From Myxococcales bacterium (GTDB lineage Bacteria > Myxococcota_A > Polyangia > Fen-1088), in assembly GCA_003158735.1 (NCBI GenBank), contig PMLB01000326.1, positions 1 through 37,370 on the forward strand: a DNA stretch of 37,370 bases, given 5' to 3'. Shown here in pieces: positions 32,938 through 37,370 of this stretch (position 1 is its first letter; each line of letters opens with the position of its first letter). The notes beneath the pieces were generated by a model. The model was not told the origin of the DNA. It saw nothing but the letters and a program-made list of their open reading frames with translations, and ran no database searches. The position numbers and the translations under genes are program-made.

Positions 32938-33294
32938 ATGGCGGAAAATCCGGAAAATCCCGGCGCGACCGGTGCGAGCGGTGAAGCCAAGGCCGGCCTC
33001 GACAGCGAGCCGACACGCGAGCGTGGCGATCGCGGCCTGTCTGATCTGGTCAAGCGGGCCATGTCGGCCGGGCTGGAAGTGGCCAGCCGTTCCAAGGACG
33101 ACTTCGTACGCGTGGCCACCACCGAGATGCGGGCTTGGCTCGATCGACTGGACCTGCAGAGTGAGCTGGCCAGGGCTCTGACCAAGATGGTGGTGGAGGT
33201 GAAGGCAGAGGTCCGTTTCCGTCCGCGCAGCGACGGGAAACTCGAACCCGAGGCCAAGAGCGAGATCAAGGTCAAACCAACGACCAAGACCTGA
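32938..33294 (+). CDS. Conserved small hypothetical protein
   Basis: The 118-residue product starts at the ATG at 32938. Its ribosome site is odd: the only GAGGAG (32913-32918) is ideally placed for an ATG at 32921 in another frame and is 19 bases from this start. The N-terminal 35 residues are polar and probably disordered. Residues about 36-100 form amphipathic helices, with K-D-D-F-V-R-V-A-T-T-E-M-R-A-W-L-D-R-L, and the block V-E-V-K-A-E-V-R-F-R-P ends the conserved part. I recall similar small proteins in myxobacteria without known function. There is no signal peptide, membrane segment or cysteine. It is 68 bp before the aldolase gene. Confidence 0.75.
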   Translation: MAENPENPGATGASGEAKAGLDSEPTRERGDRGLSDLVKRAMSAGLEVASRSKDDFVRVATTEMRAWLDRLDLQSELARALTKMVVEVKAEVRFRPRSDGKLEPEAKSEIKVKPTTKT

Positions 33295-33362
33295 TCGGGC
33301 CTATATCGACGCACCGAATGTGATACCCTGGCGAATATCACTAGCGCCCACGCGGAGGGTTC

Positions 33363-34049
33363 ATGGAAAAGTCCGAGGTGCTTGCGCAAATCCGCGCCGT
33401 CGGCGTCGTGCCGGTTCTTCGCTTGGCCTCGGCGCATGACGTCCAGGCCATGGCCCAGGCGCTCCACTCCGGCCAAATTGACGCCATCGAGGTCCCCTTG
33501 GACGTGCCCGATGCCGTCGATGTGATCTCGAACCTGGTGCAGCTCTTTGACGAGAAGGTGTTGGTTGGCGCCGGCACGGTTCTCGACGTCGAATCGGCAT
33601 CCACCGTGATCGCGGCGGGCGCCAGCTTTGTCACCAGCCCATGCTTCGACCTGGAAGTCGTCAAGTACTGCAACGCAACTGATCTGGCGGTCTTTTCTGG
33701 TGCGCTCACAGCCACGGAAATCGCGGCGGCCTGGAAGGCTGGGGCCGACATGGTCAAAGTCTTTCCCTGTTCCGCGCTGGGCGGACCGAGCTATGTGCGA
33801 ACCATCAAGGCTGCCCTGCCCCAGATCGATCTGTTTCCCAGCGGTGGCGTGACACTACAAAACGCAGCCGCGTTCATCGAGGCCGGCGCCTGCGTCGTCG
33901 GGGTGGGGAGCGATCTCGTCGACCTGGCCTCGCTGCGCGAAGGGCGCGGGGACCGCATCGCAGAACGCGCGCGACTTTTCATCGAGTTGGTGCGCGACGC
34001 CCGCGGGGACGCGCCCACGCCGCCGCCGACAGCCGTGAGTCCGCGCTAG
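33363..34049 (+). CDS. KDPG/KDPGal-type aldolase (class I)
   Basis: The 228-residue product starts at the ATG at 33363, with GGAGG five bases upstream. It is a small TIM barrel of the Eda/DgoA family, which cleaves 2-keto-3-deoxy-6-phospho-sugars to pyruvate and glyceraldehyde-3-phosphate. Visible catalytic features are E43 in A-I-E-V-P-L, the G-A-G-T72-V-L phosphate/carboxylate loop, and the Schiff-base lysine K132 in V-K-V-F-P-C-S-A-L-G-G. The stretch E-V-P-L-D-V-P has Asp where E. coli Eda has Arg49; it looks more like the E-I-P-L-N-S-P of DgoA. Substrate is therefore left open between KDPG, its galactose epimer and hydroxy-oxoglutarate. The last ~18 residues are a Pro-rich extension. Confidence 0.9.
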   Translation: MEKSEVLAQIRAVGVVPVLRLASAHDVQAMAQALHSGQIDAIEVPLDVPDAVDVISNLVQLFDEKVLVGAGTVLDVESASTVIAAGASFVTSPCFDLEVVKYCNATDLAVFSGALTATEIAAAWKAGADMVKVFPCSALGGPSYVRTIKAALPQIDLFPSGGVTLQNAAAFIEAGACVVGVGSDLVDLASLREGRGDRIAERARLFIELVRDARGDAPTPPPTAVSPR

Positions 34050-34054
34050 GTACC

Positions 34055-34225
34055 GATGGCCGGAACCGGTGGCCGGTGGCCGCAACCGGTAGCCGGTAGC
34101 CGGATCCGCCGTCCGGCCCCGGATTCGGCGAGGGCGAGCGCTGCGCGCGGGGTGGGCAGGGTGGGTGGCGGGTTCCGAAGTCCCCGAAGGGGGAAGCGGA
34201 TCCGGCCACCGGCCCCGGCCCCGCT
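34055..34225. repeat. CCGG-rich palindromic repeat, copy E
   Basis: It begins with ACCGGTGGCCGG (34063) and ends with CCGGCCACCGGCCCCG (from 34202), which are inverted relative to each other. In between are CCGGTAGCCGG repeats, two GGATCC sites and a block (34124-34200) that matches the inner part of copy C in inverted orientation. It fills the convergent gap between the aldolase gene and the response-regulator gene. Confidence 0.72.
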
Positions 34226-34226
34226 A

Positions 34227-35660
<1,434 letters not shown>

Positions 35661-35672
35661 AGACTCACAATA

Positions 35673-37097
35673 CTACGCGGCCGGCGCAGTGCGAGTCGCG
35701 AAACGGAAGCGGGCGCCGCCTTCCGGCCCGCGGTCCACCGTCACTTCGCCGCCGTGGTCGCGCGCGATCTCGCGCACGAAGGCCAAGCCCAACCCGGTGC
35801 CCTTCTCACGCGTCGTGAAAAATGGGGCAAAGATCTTGTCCTTCAGTTCTTGGGCGACGCCGGGACCGCTATCGCGCACCTCCCATTCGACCAAACCGCT
35901 AGCGCTGCGCGCGGCGACCACCACCTGGCCAGGAACGCCCGCCGCGACCATGGCATTCTTGACCAGGTTGATGAGGGCACGGCGCAGTTGGCCTCGGTCG
36001 CCTTCGGCGACCAGGCCCGGGGTGGCCTCGGCGCGCAACGCAGGCCCCGTGCCAGCGGGAAACCGACAGATCTCGCACACCTCATCCAGCAAAGGCGCGA
36101 CGGGGACGGGTTCCATCACCGGCGGCGTCCGGCGTGCGAATTCCAAGAAGTCGGACACCACGTTCTTGAGGTAGCCGATCTCGCGCTCCACTCGCGCCAC
36201 CTCGGCCAAGCGCTCGGGCTGCTGCGCCAGACCTTCGCGCAGTAGGCCCGCATAGAGCTGCAAGCCGCCCAAAGGATTGCGCACCTCGTGTGCAATTCCC
36301 GCCAGCATCATCTGCAGGCGCTCGTCGCGCGCTTGCAGCGCGGCCCGCATCTCGTCCAGACGAGCCGCCAGATAGCCGATCTCATCGCGGGTTTCGACCG
36401 CTACCGGCCGGGTCAGATCGCCGCGCCCGATCCCTTCCGCGGATCGTGCCAGGCGCGCCAGCGGCCCGGTCATCCGACGAGAAAGCCACCCCGCCAACCC
36501 AGCGATAAAAACCATGCACAGGGCGCCGCCCGCCACCAGCCAGCGACGAAAAGCGGCCAACTGAGCGAAGTACTGCGCGCTGCCCTCCACCACCACGAAT
36601 CCTGCGGGTTCGAATCCGCCGACGCGGGCATAACCACGCTGGTAGGGCCGGCCATCGCGTCCCCAAAACAAGGGCGAGCCTGCCAGCGCGCCGGTTGCCG
36701 CCCGCTCGATCTCGGGCTGGTCGGCGCCCAGCTCGTAGGCGCGTGCGCCCAAGGCCACTAGCCCCTCGGTGTCACCTCGCCCGGACAGATCGCGGGCCAC
36801 CAGCAGAACCCGCCGGACACCCAGCCGCTGCCGCGCCAGCTCGATGCGCCGGGTGAGATTGGCGTAGGTGTTGGATTGTTCGTCGCCGGACCCGATGGCC
36901 GCCAACTGCTCGGGCAAGATCTGCATGGCAACGCCGGACGCCGCCGTGGCGAGCCGCTGGCCCAGTTCGTCTTCCAGCGCCCGCCGCGCCACCGCGTGGG
37001 CCAGCGTGCCGAACAGCACCAAGGCGACGGCCGCGGGCAGCAGCGCGGCCACCAGCACTTTGGCGAGGAGTCTTGCTTTCGGTGGCCGGGAGAGCAT
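35673..37097 (-). CDS. Sensor histidine kinase
   Basis: The 474-residue product is taken from the ATG at 37097; an upstream start at 37169 would add 24 residues in front of the first membrane helix. Membrane helix 1 is at about 11-36, a periplasmic sensor domain spans 37-184, and helix 2 lies at about 186-206. HAMP follows (207-258), then the dimerisation helix with phospho-His H270 in G-I-A-H-E-V-R-N-P-L-G-G. The ATPase domain has L-I-N-L-V-K-N-A (N box), D-S-G-P-G-V (G1) and G-T-G-L-G-L (G2). The sensor domain has no recognised ligand motif. The following gene encodes its NtrC-type partner. Confidence 0.94.
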   Translation of the reverse strand: MLSRPPKARLLAKVLVAALLPAAVALVLFGTLAHAVARRALEDELGQRLATAASGVAMQILPEQLAAIGSGDEQSNTYANLTRRIELARQRLGVRRVLLVARDLSGRGDTEGLVALGARAYELGADQPEIERAATGALAGSPLFWGRDGRPYQRGYARVGGFEPAGFVVVEGSAQYFAQLAAFRRWLVAGGALCMVFIAGLAGWLSRRMTGPLARLARSAEGIGRGDLTRPVAVETRDEIGYLAARLDEMRAALQARDERLQMMLAGIAHEVRNPLGGLQLYAGLLREGLAQQPERLAEVARVEREIGYLKNVVSDFLEFARRTPPVMEPVPVAPLLDEVCEICRFPAGTGPALRAEATPGLVAEGDRGQLRRALINLVKNAMVAAGVPGQVVVAARSASGLVEWEVRDSGPGVAQELKDKIFAPFFTTREKGTGLGLAFVREIARDHGGEVTVDRGPEGGARFRFATRTAPAA

Positions 37098-37370
37098 CCC
37101 GGGACCAGTGTACCAATGGACGCCGGCTGAGAACACTGAGGGGAGAAGGGAGGACCCAGAGTACCCCAAGCACCGCCTCTTTCGTCACCGCTGCCTGTTG
37201 CCGTTCCGGCGCCGAGACCGGTGGCCGGTAGCCGACTCCGGATCCGGAAGACGGCCGGCGGATCCGGTTCCGGCAACCAGTTCCGGCCACCGGCCCCGCC
37301 GCTGTCACGCCGTCCGCTCAACCAGCTACGGACTTTCGAGAGGCGGCACTAGTGCCTCCGGTCAGAAGAG
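37098..37370. other. Gene-free right edge upstream of the kinase gene
   Basis: No credible gene is visible in the last 273 bases. It contains the presumed promoter region of the kinase-regulator operon (minus strand), the CCGG-rich repeat copy F and a 12-bp perfect palindrome GGCACTAGTGCC (37345-37356). A gene further right may begin beyond the edge. Confidence 0.4.
37217..37297. repeat. CCGG-rich palindromic repeat, copy F
   Basis: It starts ACCGGTGGCCGGTAGCCG and ends CCGGCCACCGGCCCCG, the same inverted ends as copy E, with two GGATCCGG sites inside. It is shorter than E and lacks the block shared with copy C. E and F bracket the two-component operon. Confidence 0.7.

Noticed and set aside
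33489-33510. Asp in place of Arg49 of E. coli Eda as a sign of a dead aldolase
   Set aside because: Members of the family vary at this position, and the Glu and Schiff-base Lys are intact.

Overview
The window reads as chromosomal DNA of a high-GC Gram-negative bacterium, most likely a member of the Myxococcota. The main reasons are several lipoproteins with long Gly/Ser/Thr-rich linkers, a secreted protein with a MYXO-CTERM-like tail (Cys, membrane segment, Arg cluster), an NtrC-type sigma-54 regulator paired with a kinase, and a gene I recognise as the myxobacterial TIGR04552 family. I see no phage, plasmid, transposase, CRISPR or defence genes. It looks like ordinary chromosome with unusual envelope proteins and many intergenic palindromic repeats.

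Layout. Positions 1-4280 (minus strand): a Cys-rich lipoprotein cut by the window edge, a VWA-domain lipoprotein, and a zinc-ribbon/Ala-Pro-Lys-repeat/membrane protein. Positions 4386-8537 (plus): a tight moxR - DUF58 - BatA-like operon. Positions 8534-10915 (minus): a beta-propeller-like lipoprotein and a MYXO-CTERM-like secreted protein. Positions 11183-19795 (plus): a GH3 glycosidase, a Nudix hydrolase, a polytopic GT-C-like membrane protein, glgC, a Gfo/Idh/MocA oxidoreductase and an SGNH-esterase lipoprotein. Positions 19937-22832 (minus): a CDP-alcohol phosphatidyltransferase followed by a discoidin-like/GT-C-like membrane protein. Positions 22980-29214 (plus): a Kazal-domain lipoprotein, a CNNM/CorC-type membrane protein, tRNA-Phe, a four-domain DsbA-like protein and a TlpA-like thioredoxin. 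Positions 29353-32793 (minus): the TIGR04552-type protein with RelA/SpoT-like motifs, a possible 38-residue membrane peptide and an ABC1/UbiB kinase. Positions 32938-34049 (plus): a small conserved hypothetical protein and a KDPG-type aldolase. Positions 34227-37097 (minus): a sensor kinase/sigma-54 response regulator pair.

Themes. Many products are exported and disulfide-rich, and the window also encodes a thioredoxin-fold protein with four CxxC sites. Carbohydrate functions (GH3, SGNH esterase, glgC, aldolase, Gfo/Idh/MocA) are scattered and do not form one clear pathway.

The most unusual items are the tetra-DsbA protein; two inverted copies of a ~130-bp palindromic element, each filling a convergent intergenic gap; a second mosaic family of GC-rich palindromic repeats around 30.6, 32.8, 34.1 and 37.2 kb; a perfect 12-bp hairpin at the start of the TlpA-like gene; and the RelA/SpoT-like signature in the TIGR04552-type protein. 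All functional calls were made by reading the sequence, with no database search.
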